A DNA stretch of 64,000 nt from Paracoccaceae bacterium (GTDB lineage: Bacteria; Pseudomonadota; Alphaproteobacteria; Rhodobacterales; Rhodobacteraceae): the NCBI GenBank assembly GCA_014654775.1, contig JACVZW010000003.1:51867-115866 (forward strand), in the 5' to 3' direction. Position numbers and translations under genes: made by a program. The notes beneath the pieces are model-generated. The model was not told where the DNA came from. It ran no database searches and saw only the letters and a list, made by a program, of their open reading frames with translations. This document shows, piece by piece, positions 26,784-35,577 of the stretch (position 1 is the first letter of the stretch; each line of letters opens with the position of its first letter).

Positions 26784-26797
26784 GCAGGTCGACCTGC
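26784..26797. promoter_or_regulatory. Perfect 14-bp palindrome upstream of iron-binding protein gene
   Basis: GCAGGTC-GACCTGC is self-complementary and lies in the 155-base gap between mazG and the ferric-binding protein gene, about 95 bases before the latter's ATG and 31 bases before its predicted -35 box. It does not match a consensus Fur, Irr or RirA site that I recognise. An operator role is suggested by position only. Confidence 0.3.
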
Positions 26798-26827
26798 GGT
26801 AGATTTGTCGATTTTTTTCGTCAGATA

Positions 26828-26856
26828 TTGACCTGAGTAAAATAGTAAGGTTTATG
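26828..26856 (+). promoter_or_regulatory. Predicted sigma70-type promoter of iron-binding protein gene
   Basis: TTGACC (26828-26833) and TTTATG (26851-26856) are separated by 17 bases, in a locally AT-rich patch 36 bases before the ATG at 26892. The -35 box is close to consensus and the -10 is weaker. Confidence 0.45.
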
Positions 26857-26891
26857 GGGCGCACCTATTTCCGACAAAAGGACTCAAGCAA

Positions 26892-27899
26892 ATGTCGATG
26901 CGCCTTTCCCTTCTGGCCCTCGCCTGTGCCTCCACCGCCCTGCCCGCGCTGGCGGAGGAGATCAACGTTTACTCCCACCGCCAGCCGGAACTGATCCAGC
27001 CGCTCGTCGATGCCTTCACCGCCGAGACGGGAATCACCGTCAACGTGGCCTTCGTCGACAAGGGGATGGCCGAGCGTCTGGTGGCCGAGGGCGACCGGTC
27101 GCCCGCCGATCTGGTCCTGACGGTGGATATCGCGCGGCTGCAGCAGGTGGTGGATGCGGGCGTGACCCAGCCGGTGCAATCGGATGTGCTGGAGGCGAAT
27201 ATCCCCGCCGATCTGCGCGATGCCGAGGATCACTGGTTCGGCCTGACCAGCCGCGCGCGCATCGTCTATGCCAGCGTGGACCGCGTGGCCGAGGGCGAGG
27301 TGACCACCTATGAGGACCTCGCCGATCCGAAATGGGCGGGCCGCATCTGTATCCGGTCGGGCACGAATGACTATAACGTCGCGCTGGCGGCGGCGATGCT
27401 GGCCCATCATGGGGCCGAAAAAACCAAGGCTTGGCTGGAAGGCGTGAAGGCCAATCTGGCGCGCAAGCCGGAAGGCGGCGACCGTGATCAGGTCAAGGCC
27501 ATCGCGGCGGGCCAGTGCGACATCGCGGTGGGCAACACTTATTACATCGGGCAGATGCTGAACGATCCCGAACAGAAGGAAGCGGCGGACGCGGTGCGCA
27601 TCCTGTTCCCGGTCTTTGAAGGGGCGGGCACCCATCTGAACGTGTCGGGCGTGGCGATGACGAAGGCCGCCCCGAATCGCGAGAACGCGCTGAAGTTCAT
27701 GGAATGGCTGGCCTCGGACGAGGCGCAGCGCATCTATGCCGAGACCAACCATGAATATCCGGTAAAGCCGGGTGTTGAACGGTCGGCGCTGGTGCAAAGC
27801 TGGGGCGAGTTCACCGCCGATCCCATGCCGCTTACGGATGTGGCAAAGCTGCGTCCCGACGCGTTGAAACTGATCGAAGAGGTCAATTTCGACGGCTGA
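26892..27899 (+). CDS. Periplasmic ferric-iron binding protein (FbpA/AfuA family)
   Basis: A 335-residue ABC-transporter solute receptor with a signal peptide (cleavage about residue 20, 'LPALA-EE'), then 'INVYSHRQPELIQPLVDAF' as in Fe(III)-binding proteins. The iron-ligand tyrosine pair is in 'VGNTYYIGQML', and 'SGTNDYNVALAAAML' is a family segment. It would deliver Fe3+ to an inner-membrane permease and ATPase, but neither is in the window: the gene ends at a strong terminator at 27924. An orphan receptor of this kind often serves a transporter encoded elsewhere. Confidence 0.9.
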   Translation: MSMRLSLLALACASTALPALAEEINVYSHRQPELIQPLVDAFTAETGITVNVAFVDKGMAERLVAEGDRSPADLVLTVDIARLQQVVDAGVTQPVQSDVLEANIPADLRDAEDHWFGLTSRARIVYASVDRVAEGEVTTYEDLADPKWAGRICIRSGTNDYNVALAAAMLAHHGAEKTKAWLEGVKANLARKPEGGDRDQVKAIAAGQCDIAVGNTYYIGQMLNDPEQKEAADAVRILFPVFEGAGTHLNVSGVAMTKAAPNRENALKFMEWLASDEAQRIYAETNHEYPVKPGVERSALVQSWGEFTADPMPLTDVAKLRPDALKLIEEVNFDG

Positions 27900-27923
27900 C
27901 CCCGGGCTAAGCCTTGGGTGACA

Positions 27924-27946
27924 GGGGCGCCAGTGGCGCCCCTTTT
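27924..27946 (+). terminator. Rho-independent terminator after iron-binding protein gene
   Basis: GGGGCGCC (27924-27931) pairs with GGCGCCCC (27935-27942) across an AGT loop and is followed by TTTTCTATTTT. It lies 25 bases after the stop codon and ends a one-gene transcript. Confidence 0.85.
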
Positions 27947-28098
27947 CTATTTTGACTGTCTGGACAAGATCGGTTTCATCGGCTTTGGTGCAATGGCTAC
28001 GACCAAGGTCGCAGTTCACTCGCGAAGCGCGAATGACACGATGGTTAACCTCGGTTGCCACCGTCCGACCGCGGAGCAGGACATTCAAAGGAGAGCTC

Positions 28099-29046
28099 AT
28101 GGCTCAGGCGCGCAAGATCATTATCGACACCGATCCCGGTCAGGATGATGCGGTGGCGATCCTTCTTGCGCTGGCCAGCCCTGACGAGATCGAGGTGCTG
28201 GGGATCACCGCCGTCGCGGGCAATGTGCCCCTTGCGCTGACCCAGAAGAATGCCCGCATCATCTGCGAACTGGCGGGCCAGCCTGAGATGCGCGTCTTCT
28301 CCGGCTGCGACAGGCCACTGCGGCGCAAGCTGGTGACGGCGGAACATGTGCATGGCAAGACCGGCTTGGACGGCCCGCAGATGGCCGATCCGGTGATGGC
28401 GCTGCAGGACCAGCACGCCGTCGACTTCCTGATCGAGACGCTGCGGCGCGAGCCTGCGCATTCGGTGACGCTCTGCCCCCTTGGGCCGCTGACCAACATC
28501 GCAACGGCCTTTGAACAGGCGCCCGACATCGTGGGGCGGGTGCAGCAGATCGTGCTGATGGGCGGGGCCTATTTCGAGGTGGGCAACATCACCCCGGCGG
28601 CGGAGTTCAACATCTATGTCGACCCCGAGGCGGCGGCGATCGTCTTCGGCTCCGGCGTGCCGCTGGTCGTCATGCCGCTGGATGTGACGCATAAGGCGCT
28701 GACCACCCGCGCGCGGGTCGAGGGTTTTCGCGCCATCGGGAATGAGTCCGGCCGCATGGTGGCGGAATGGACGGATTTCTTCGAACGGTTCGACATGCAG
28801 AAATACGGCAGCGAGGGCGCGCCGCTGCATGACCCCTGCGTCATCGCTTATCTTCTGCGGCCGGAGCTTTTCACCGGTCGCCACATCAATGTGGAGATCG
28901 AGACGCAGTCCGACCTGACGCTGGGCATGACGGTGGCCGATTGGTGGGGCGTGACGGAGCGCAAGGCCAATGCGCTGTTCGTGGGCGGGGTCGATGCGGA
29001 CGGGTTCTATGCCCTGCTGACGGAGCGGATCGCGCGTCTGCCGTAG
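28099..29046 (+). CDS. Inosine/uridine-preferring nucleoside hydrolase
   Basis: A 315-residue calcium-dependent nucleoside N-ribohydrolase, which splits nucleosides to base and ribose for salvage. The N-terminal metal-binding motif 'DTDPGQDDAVAILLAL' and 'LCPLGPLTNIATA', 'GGAYFEVGNITPAAEFNIYVDPEAA' are family marks. The ATG at 28099 follows AAAGGAGAG; upstream in-frame codons are not family-like. The stop codon lies inside a perfect 12-bp hairpin. It converges with phoB. Confidence 0.92.
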   Translation: MAQARKIIIDTDPGQDDAVAILLALASPDEIEVLGITAVAGNVPLALTQKNARIICELAGQPEMRVFSGCDRPLRRKLVTAEHVHGKTGLDGPQMADPVMALQDQHAVDFLIETLRREPAHSVTLCPLGPLTNIATAFEQAPDIVGRVQQIVLMGGAYFEVGNITPAAEFNIYVDPEAAAIVFGSGVPLVVMPLDVTHKALTTRARVEGFRAIGNESGRMVAEWTDFFERFDMQKYGSEGAPLHDPCVIAYLLRPELFTGRHINVEIETQSDLTLGMTVADWWGVTERKANALFVGGVDADGFYALLTERIARLP

Positions 29047-29070
29047 GATGGGCAGTATTGCCCATCCTAC
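29043..29070. repeat. Perfect 12-bp stem-loop between convergent genes
   Basis: GTAGGATGGGCA (29043-29054) and TGCCCATCCTAC (29059-29070) pair exactly across GTAT. It overlaps the nucleoside hydrolase stop codon and ends three bases before the phoB stop. There is no T-run on either side. The GTAGG(A/G)TGGG core is that of widespread REP-like intergenic palindromes, so it is more likely a repeat than a dedicated terminator, though it may act as one. Confidence 0.65.
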
Positions 29071-29073
29071 AGA

Positions 29074-29760
29074 TCAGCCCAGAGCATAGCCCGATCCACG
29101 CACCGTGCGGATCGGGTCGTCGCCCCCCGCTTCGGTCAGGGCCTTGCGCAACCGGCCGACATGGACGTCCACCGTGCGCGTCTCGACATAGATGTCACGC
29201 CCCCAGACGCGGTCGAGCAGCGCCTCGCGGGTGAAGACGCGGCCGGGGCGTTCCATGAAGCAGGTGAGCAGGCGGAATTCGGTCGGCCCCAACCGCACCT
29301 CCGCGCCCGCACGGTGGACGCGGTGGGTTTCCATGTCCAGCCGGATATCGCCGTGTTCCAGCACGATCCCCACCGTGGCGGGCCGCACGCGGCGCAGTTG
29401 CACCCGCACGCGGGCCATCAATTCCACCATCGAATAGGGCTTGACCACATAGTCATCCGCCCCCGTCTCCAGCCCCCGGACGCGATCCACTTCCTCGCCC
29501 TTGGCCGAGATCATGATGACGGGGATGCCCCGCGTCTCGGCCCGCGCCTTGAGACGGCGGCACAGCTCGATCCCCGACAGCTCGGGCAACATCCAGTCCA
29601 GAAGGATCACGTCGGGTGGAGTTTCCGCGATGATCAGCTCCGCCTCGCTGCCCGTCACGGCCTCAAGAACCTCGAACCCGTCGGAGGCGAGGTTGTAGGC
29701 CAGAACCTCGCGCTGGGCGGGTTCATCCTCGACCAGAAGGACAGAGGGGCGCGTGGTCAT
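29074..29760 (-). CDS. phoB: Phosphate regulon response regulator PhoB
   Basis: A 228-residue OmpR/PhoB-type regulator: receiver domain (acidic pair near residue 11, phospho-acceptor Asp55 in 'VILLDWMLPELSG', Lys in 'YVVKPYSMVEL') and a C-terminal winged helix ('RLGPTEFRLLTCFMERPGRVFTREALLDRVWG', 'TVDVHVGRLRKAL'). When phosphorylated by PhoR it activates genes with Pho boxes such as those at 34396-34435. The ATG at 29760 fits the family; it lies seven bases after phoU and is the last gene of the pst-pho run. Confidence 0.95.
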   Translation of the reverse strand: MTTRPSVLLVEDEPAQREVLAYNLASDGFEVLEAVTGSEAELIIAETPPDVILLDWMLPELSGIELCRRLKARAETRGIPVIMISAKGEEVDRVRGLETGADDYVVKPYSMVELMARVRVQLRRVRPATVGIVLEHGDIRLDMETHRVHRAGAEVRLGPTEFRLLTCFMERPGRVFTREALLDRVWGRDIYVETRTVDVHVGRLRKALTEAGGDDPIRTVRGSGYALG

Positions 29761-29767
29761 CCCCGCC

Positions 29768-30475
29768 TCAGGCCCCTGCCCCGCCCAGCGTGCTGTCCAT
29801 CTTGGGGCGCGCATCGCCGGGCAATTGCCCGGTGACGAGGTAGATCACCTGTTCGGCCACGGCGGTGGCATGGTCCCCCACCCGTTCGATGTTCTTAGCG
29901 ATGAAATGCAGATGCATCGCGGGGGTGATGTTGCGCGGGTCTTCCATCATGTGGGTCAGCAACTCGCGGAACAGGGCGTTGTACATCTGGTCGACCTCGT
30001 GGTCGCGCTGGCGCACATCCTCGGCCATGCGGGGATCGCGGGCGATATAGGCGTCCAGCGCATCCTTCAGCAGCAGCGCCACCTGTTTCGCCATCCGGCG
30101 GATCGACCCCGTCGATCCCGGCAGCGCCGTCATCTGGGCCAGCACCATCGACCGTTTGGCAAGGTTCTTGGCATAGTCGCCGCAGCGTTCAAGATTGGCC
30201 GCGATCTTCATCACGGTCAGCACCGTGCGCAGGTCGGAGGCGGCGGGGGCGCGGATGGCGATGACGCGGGCGCATTCGGAATTGATCTGTTCCTCCAGCG
30301 CGTCGATGGCCTTGTCGCCCGCACGCACGCGCTGGGCGATTTCCTCGTCGCGGGTTTCCAGTGCCTCGGCGGCGTCAAGGATCGCGGCCTCCACCAGACC
30401 GCCCATCCGGGCCAACAGCGCCTGAATGGTTTCAAGATCGCGGTCGAAGGCGGACATGATGTGGGACTGTGACAT
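29768..30475 (-). CDS. phoU: Phosphate signalling protein PhoU
   Basis: A 235-residue all-helical protein with two PhoU repeats; metal-binding motifs 'AANLERCGDYAKNLAK' (first repeat) and 'IAKNIERVGDHATAVAE' (second). PhoU links the Pst transporter to PhoR, keeping the regulon off when phosphate is plentiful, and restrains transport. It sits between pstB and phoB with gaps of about ten bases on both sides. Confidence 0.95.
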   Translation of the reverse strand: MSQSHIMSAFDRDLETIQALLARMGGLVEAAILDAAEALETRDEEIAQRVRAGDKAIDALEEQINSECARVIAIRAPAASDLRTVLTVMKIAANLERCGDYAKNLAKRSMVLAQMTALPGSTGSIRRMAKQVALLLKDALDAYIARDPRMAEDVRQRDHEVDQMYNALFRELLTHMMEDPRNITPAMHLHFIAKNIERVGDHATAVAEQVIYLVTGQLPGDARPKMDSTLGGAGA

Positions 30476-30487
30476 GGGCGTTCTCCG

Positions 30488-31282
30488 TCAGCCGATGCGG
30501 CCGGTGATATAGGCTTCGGTGCGGGGGTCGCTGGGATTGGTGAAGATATGGCCCGTCTCGCCGTATTCCACCAGATGACCCAGATGGAAAAAGGCCGTGC
30601 GCTGCGACACGCGCGCGGCCTGCTGCATGGAATGGGTCACGATCACGACCGAGAATTGGGCGCGCAATTCGTCGATCAACTCCTCCACCTGCGCGGTGGC
30701 GATAGGGTCGAGCGCGGAACAGGGTTCGTCCATCAACAGCACTTCGGGCGAGGTGGCCACGGCGCGCGCGATACAGAGGCGCTGCTGCTGGCCGCCCGAA
30801 AGGCCGGTGCCCGGGGCGGTGAGCCTGTCCTTCACCTCGTTCCAGAGCGCGGCCTTTTTCAGCGACGTCTCCACGATCTCGTCCAGTTCGGCCTTGTTGC
30901 GCGACAGGCCGTGGATCTTGGGGCCATAGGCCACGTTGTCATAGATCGACTTCGGAAAGGGGTTGGGCTTCTGGAACACCATCCCCACCTTGGCGCGCAG
31001 TTGCACGGGATCGACCCGGGGGTCGTAGATATCCTGCCCGTCCATCTCGATCCGGCCCGTGACGCGGGCGCTGGCGACCGTGTCGTTCATCCGGTTCAGG
31101 CAGCGCAGGAAGGTGGACTTGCCGCAGCCCGAGGGGCCGATGAAGGCCGTCACCGTCTTGTCGAGGATATCGACATCGACATCCTTCAGCGCGTGGTTCG
31201 TCCCGTAATGGACCTGCACGCCGCGGGCCGTCATCTTGGCGGTTTCTGTCACGACTCTCTCCGTCAGACGCATGTCGTTCAT
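30488..31282 (-). CDS. pstB: Phosphate ABC transporter ATPase PstB
   Basis: A 264-residue ATPase energising phosphate import. Walker A '[19 protein letters not shown]', signature '[16 protein letters not shown]', Walker B '[14 protein letters not shown]' and switch '[18 protein letters not shown]' are all intact. The start at 31282 ('[10 protein letters not shown]') was chosen because it lies just after pstA. phoU follows after 12 bases. Confidence 0.95.
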   Translation of the reverse strand: MNDMRLTERVVTETAKMTARGVQVHYGTNHALKDVDVDILDKTVTAFIGPSGCGKSTFLRCLNRMNDTVASARVTGRIEMDGQDIYDPRVDPVQLRAKVGMVFQKPNPFPKSIYDNVAYGPKIHGLSRNKAELDEIVETSLKKAALWNEVKDRLTAPGTGLSGGQQQRLCIARAVATSPEVLLMDEPCSALDPIATAQVEELIDELRAQFSVVIVTHSMQQAARVSQRTAFFHLGHLVEYGETGHIFTNPSDPRTEAYITGRIG

Positions 31283-31298
31283 GGGGTGGGACACTCCG

Positions 31299-32642
31299 TT
31301 ACCAGCGCCGTTCGAAGCGGCGGCGCAAGATGATGGCAAGCGCGTTCATGGCCATAAGAAAGGCCAGAAGCACAATGATGGCCCCCGAGGCGCGTTCCAC
31401 GAAGGCGGGATCGGCGCGCTGGGTCCAGCTATAGACCTGCACCGGCAGGGCGGCGGCGGGGTCAAGGAAGCCCTGCGGCGGCGCACCGGGGAAGTCGCGT
31501 ACGAAGGCCACCATCCCGATGAGGAGGAGCGGCGCGGATTCCCCCAGCGCGCGCGCAAGGCCAAGGATCGTGCCCGTCAGGATACCGGGCATGGCCAGGG
31601 GCAGGACATGGTGGAAGATGGCCTGCATCTTCGACGCCCCCACCCCCAGCGCCGCATCGCGGATCGAGGGCGGCACGGCCTTCAGGCTGGCCCTCGTCGC
31701 GATGATAATGGTGGGCAGCGTCATCAGCGTCAGCACCAGCCCCCCCACCAGCGGCGCAGATTGCGGCAGACCGAGGATGTTGATGAACAACGCCAGCGCC
31801 AGAATCCCATAGACGATGGATGGCACGGCGGCGAGGTTGGCGATGTTGATCTCGATCAGGTCGGTCCAGCGATTCTTGGGAGCCAGTTCCTCCAGATAGA
31901 TCGAGGCGGCCACGCCGATAGGCAGCGACAGGACCAGCACCACGATCATCATATAGGCCGAGCCGAGGATCGCCACGCCCAGACCTGCCGCCTCGGGCCG
32001 CAGTTCGGATGCATCGGGACGGGTGAGAAAGCCCATGTTGAAACGCGTCTCGATCAGCCCGGCCTCGGCCATCCGGTCGGCCAGATCAAGTTGCGCGGGG
32101 CTGATATTGGCATCGCGTTCGGCGCTTTCGCGGGTGACGCGGCCCTTGAAATAGCCATCGATCCGCGAGGTGGCAAAGGCCGGGAAGGCGATGGTCTGCC
32201 CCACCAGCGACGGATCGGCCAGCACCGCATCGCGCAGATCGGCGGGCGCCTCTTTGGAGAGCAGCGCCATCACCTCTTTCGGAGTCAGGTCGCCGGTGGA
32301 AATGCCCTTCTCGACCAAAGCATCCAGAAGCGCCTGCTGCACCAGCTTGCCATAGCCCAGCGTGGTGACCTTCTTCATCTCGTCAGGGTTGCGGTTGCCC
32401 TGCTTGTCCAGCACCGCCGCATCCAGCGTCACGGGAATGGTGATCCATGTCTGGCGGAAGGCCGACAACCCGTTGCCGAGGACGGAGGTCAGCAAGATCA
32501 CCAGCGCCAGCAGGCCCACGCCCACCGCCGACAGGCCCAGCAGGCGAAAGCGGCGTTCCGAGGCGTTGCGGCGGCGCGTGCGCGCATCGGGTTCGATGAG
32601 CGAGGTGGCTTTCGCGGGCGCGGCCATGGCTGGGGCGGTCAT
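31299..32642 (-). CDS. pstA: Phosphate ABC transporter permease PstA (long form)
   Basis: A 447-residue permease. The C-terminal half is a standard PstA ('[22 protein letters not shown]', '[16 protein letters not shown]'). The N-terminal part has one membrane segment and an extra periplasmic domain of about 150 residues (DUF3333-like), so it is much longer than the roughly 300-residue E. coli form; this extension is usual in alphaproteobacteria. It overlaps the pstC stop by four bases (ATGA). Confidence 0.93.
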   Translation of the reverse strand: MTAPAMAAPAKATSLIEPDARTRRRNASERRFRLLGLSAVGVGLLALVILLTSVLGNGLSAFRQTWITIPVTLDAAVLDKQGNRNPDEMKKVTTLGYGKLVQQALLDALVEKGISTGDLTPKEVMALLSKEAPADLRDAVLADPSLVGQTIAFPAFATSRIDGYFKGRVTRESAERDANISPAQLDLADRMAEAGLIETRFNMGFLTRPDASELRPEAAGLGVAILGSAYMMIVVLVLSLPIGVAASIYLEELAPKNRWTDLIEINIANLAAVPSIVYGILALALFINILGLPQSAPLVGGLVLTLMTLPTIIIATRASLKAVPPSIRDAALGVGASKMQAIFHHVLPLAMPGILTGTILGLARALGESAPLLLIGMVAFVRDFPGAPPQGFLDPAAALPVQVYSWTQRADPAFVERASGAIIVLLAFLMAMNALAIILRRRFERRW

Positions 32643-34099
32643 TCGTACTGCTCCCGGTACTTTCGGACGATGTAGAGCGCGAGGACATTCAGCCCCAGCG
32701 TGAAGACGAAGAGCGTCAGGCCAAGCGCGAAGGCGACCAGCGTCTCGGGGCTGGCGAATTCGGTGTCACCGGTCAGCTGGCTGACGATCTTGACGGTGAC
32801 CGTCGTCATCGCCTCAAACGGGTTGAGGTCCAACTTGGCCGCCGCGCCAGCGCCCAGAACCACGATCATCGTCTCGCCGATGGCGCGGGAGGCGGCCATC
32901 AGGATCGCCCCCACGATGCCGGGAAGGGCGGCGGGAAAGACGACCTGACGGATGGTTTCCGATTGCGTCGCGCCGATGGCGTAGGACCCGTCGCGCAGGG
33001 CCTGCGGGACGGCGTTGATGATGTCATCCGACAGCGAGGACACGTACGGGATCAGCATGATCCCCATCACCACCCCCGCCGTCATGACCGAGGACGAACT
33101 GTCGCCAAGTCCCATCGGCTGGGCGAACCAGTCGCGCAGGAAGGGGCCCACGGTCATGAGTGCGAAAAGGCCGTAGACGATGGAGGGGATGCCCGCCAGC
33201 ACCTCGATCGCCGGTTTGGCGATGGCGCGCAGGCCGGGACTGGCATATTCCGACAGGTAGATCGCCGCCATCAGCCCGATCGGCACCGCGACGAGCAGCG
33301 CGATGACAGACACATAAAGCGTGCCCCAGAGCAGCGGCCAGAGGCCAAGGTCCGACCCGCCGCCGAACTTGGGCGACCATGTCAGCGACAGGAAGAAATC
33401 CCGCGCGGGGTAGAGCTGGAAGAAGTGCCAGCTTTCCAAGAGAAGCGAGAAGATGATCCCCGCCGTCGTCAGGATGGCCAGCGACGAGGCCGCGATCAGC
33501 AGCACCTGCACCACGCGTTCCACCACGTTGCGCGCCCGAAAGGCGGGCGTGACACGCCACAGCGCCAGCAGGAAGCCCGCCACCGCCACGGCCAGCACCG
33601 CCGCCGCCATCGCGCCTTGCCCCGTCTCCATCGACTGCCGATAGACCAGCGCCGCCTGCGCCACCGGGGCCGAGATGGGCGCGGCCAGCGCCACGTTCAC
33701 GGCGGCCAGCCGATCCTTCAGCGCGTCGGGCTGGGTGGCCAGCGCGGCGATCTCGCCTTCATTCGCGGCCCCTGTGGCGACCAGCACCCCCATCCCTTCC
33801 GCGATCCGCCGGATGTCGGCCATCACCAATTCGCGCGACGATCCGGGGCCGATATCCTCGGTCAGGATGAGGCTCAGGGTCGTCCGCTCGACCAGCAGCG
33901 GCTGAGTGATCAACCAGACCACCATCACCAGCAGCCCGGGAACCGCCGCCGCCAGCGCCACGGCCTGCCCGTAATAGGCGGGCAGCGAATGCAGGTCGCG
34001 CGCATCGCCTCGGACAGCGGCCAGCGCCCGCTGCCGCCCAGCGACATAGCCAAGCGCGGCCAGCGCGATCAGAAGAAGAAGGAGAAGCCCAAGGCTCAT
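32639..34099 (-). CDS. pstC: Phosphate ABC transporter permease PstC (long form)
   Basis: A 486-residue permease, pairing with PstA to form the phosphate channel. The N-terminal extension of about 200 residues has two membrane segments and a periplasmic domain. The C-terminal permease domain contains 'KPAIEVLAGIPSIVYGLFALM', 'ALRDGSYAIGATQSETI' and 'MAASRAIGETMIVVLGAG'. It is the first clearly intact pst gene of the operon. In most relatives pstS precedes it directly; here only a 63-codon frame does. Confidence 0.93.
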   Translation of the reverse strand: MSLGLLLLLLIALAALGYVAGRQRALAAVRGDARDLHSLPAYYGQAVALAAAVPGLLVMVVWLITQPLLVERTTLSLILTEDIGPGSSRELVMADIRRIAEGMGVLVATGAANEGEIAALATQPDALKDRLAAVNVALAAPISAPVAQAALVYRQSMETGQGAMAAAVLAVAVAGFLLALWRVTPAFRARNVVERVVQVLLIAASSLAILTTAGIIFSLLLESWHFFQLYPARDFFLSLTWSPKFGGGSDLGLWPLLWGTLYVSVIALLVAVPIGLMAAIYLSEYASPGLRAIAKPAIEVLAGIPSIVYGLFALMTVGPFLRDWFAQPMGLGDSSSSVMTAGVVMGIMLIPYVSSLSDDIINAVPQALRDGSYAIGATQSETIRQVVFPAALPGIVGAILMAASRAIGETMIVVLGAGAAAKLDLNPFEAMTTVTVKIVSQLTGDTEFASPETLVAFALGLTLFVFTLGLNVLALYIVRKYREQYE

Positions 34100-34141
34100 G
34101 GTCCGGTCATCCTGCGGAGGAAGGTATGGGTCACGCGTCTG

Positions 34142-34333
34142 TCACTGGCTGAGTGGCTTCAACGGCTGTTCCGCCGCGACCAGCGCCAGCATCCCAGAGG
34201 AGCCGCAATAGATATCAACCGAGACGCTGTCAGGGACCGCGATTTGGATGTCGTCCCGCGCCGATGCCGGCGCAGCAAGGGCGAGGGCCGCGAACACGGC
34301 GGACACGCGAAGGAAGGGCGGGCGGCGGAACAT
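34142..34333 (-). pseudogene. 63-codon secreted mini-ORF at the pstS position, possible pstS remnant
   Basis: A short frame starting at 34333 with GAGG before the ATG. It encodes a signal peptide ('SAVFAALALAAPASA') followed by 'RDDIQIAVPDSVSVDIYCGSSG' in pieces and stops after 63 residues. The mature start resembles the beginning of PstS proteins (Arg-Asp-x-Ile-x-Ile/Val), and it lies between phoR and pstC, exactly where pstS is normally found, downstream of the Pho boxes. Only 42 bases separate its stop from pstC, so the roughly 300-residue PstS body is absent. It may be a deletion remnant of pstS or a genuine small secreted protein. Confidence 0.5.
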
Positions 34334-34395
34334 GCGGGCCTCGTTCAGGGGACGCGCCCAAGGGCCTGCTCTGCCGCAGGACGCGCGCGCCTTTT

Positions 34396-34435
34396 GCGAC
34401 AGCTTTGTAACAGATGGATGACAGTCTCGTCACAA
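34396..34435 (-). promoter_or_regulatory. Four tandem Pho-box half-sites
   Basis: On the minus strand the sequence reads TTGTGAC, CTGTCAT, CTGTTAC, CTGTCGC, each separated by four bases, giving an exact 11-base period (plus-strand positions 34429-34435, 34418-34424, 34407-34413, 34396-34402). This is the PhoB recognition pattern. It lies about 60 bases upstream of the mini-ORF and 300 upstream of pstC, and should drive the pst operon when phosphate is scarce. Confidence 0.85.
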
Positions 34436-34484
34436 CATGCGGGCCAACCGATGGCCGCATCCCCTGTGGCATCGGGCCAGGTGA

Positions 34485-35504
34485 TCAGGTTTCGGGGAAG
34501 ATCACGCTGAAAACGCTGCCCTTTCCCCGCTCGCTCTCGATCCGGATGCGGCCGCGATGGCGCTGCAGGATGTGTTTCACGATGGCCAGACCCAGCCCCG
34601 TCCCGCCCTTCTCGCGCGAGCGGTGGCCATCGACGCGGTAGAATCGTTCGGTCAGCCGGGGGATGTGGACGGACTCGATTCCCTCGCCCCGGTCGATCAC
34701 ATCGATCCGCAGCCCCGGCCCGCGCGGCAGCTGTTCACGCGCCACATGCAGCGTGACGATGCCCCCCGCACCGCCATATTTCACCGCATTCTCGATCAGG
34801 TTCACCAGAACCTGCGTGATCTGGTCGGCATCCCCGGGCATCGGAAGGGGGCCGGGTTCGCCGGTGATCTCCAACCGCACGCCGGCCCCGTCGGCCAGCG
34901 GGCGCAGACCATTGGCGGCGCTGGCGATCAGTGCGGCCAGATCGACCCGTTCAGTCGGGCGCACGCGTTCATCCGCCTCCACCCGCGACAGGTGCAGCAG
35001 GTCCGAGATCAGGCGGTTCATCCGACCCGCCTCGCGTTCCATGATCCCAAGGAACCGCTCGCGCGCGGCCGCATCGTCGCGCGCGGCACCCTTCAGCGTC
35101 TCGATGAATCCCAGCAGTGCGGTCAGCGGTGTGCGCAACTCATGGCTGACATTGGCCACGAAATCGCGGCGCATCTGGCCCATCTGTTCGGCCTCGGTCA
35201 CATCGACAAAGGTCAGGATCGCGTGGCCATCGGCCGGGGCCACGGTCACGCGATAGATGATGTCCTGCGACGGGCCGGGGATGACATGGCGCGCGGTGCC
35301 CGTCTCGCCTTCGCCCAAAGCCGCCGCGATGGCCGCCTGCAGCGCGGGCTGGCGCAGCGCAAGAAGATGGTGCCGCCCTTCCACCCCCGGCCCGAACAGC
35401 CCCGTCGCCGCCGCATTTGCGGCAAGGATGCGTTCATCCGGGCCGATCGCCAGCACCGGCAGGGGAATCGCTGCCACGATTTTCCGCATCATTTCCGTAT
35501 ACAT
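34485..35504 (-). CDS. phoR: Phosphate regulon sensor kinase PhoR, soluble form
   Basis: A 339-residue kinase: a PAS domain from the N-terminus ('IPLPVLAIGPDERILAANAAA'), then HisKA ('NVSHELRTPLTALLGFIETLKGAA', with the phospho-accepting His) and HATPase ('NLIENAVKYGG', 'DRGEGI', 'GGTGLGLAIVKHIL'). It phosphorylates PhoB. Unlike E. coli PhoR it has no membrane segment, so it would need PhoU or PstB for location and signal. The ATG at 35504 follows AGGAGCGTGGC; the longer upstream frame is not family-like. The Pho boxes lie just downstream. Confidence 0.88.
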   Translation of the reverse strand: MYTEMMRKIVAAIPLPVLAIGPDERILAANAAATGLFGPGVEGRHHLLALRQPALQAAIAAALGEGETGTARHVIPGPSQDIIYRVTVAPADGHAILTFVDVTEAEQMGQMRRDFVANVSHELRTPLTALLGFIETLKGAARDDAAARERFLGIMEREAGRMNRLISDLLHLSRVEADERVRPTERVDLAALIASAANGLRPLADGAGVRLEITGEPGPLPMPGDADQITQVLVNLIENAVKYGGAGGIVTLHVAREQLPRGPGLRIDVIDRGEGIESVHIPRLTERFYRVDGHRSREKGGTGLGLAIVKHILQRHRGRIRIESERGKGSVFSVIFPET

Positions 35505-35577
35505 GCCACGCTCCTGCCGTGTTCCGCCCTCATAGCATGAGGAATCCCATTGGCCACAGCGGAAGGGCAGACGCGGC

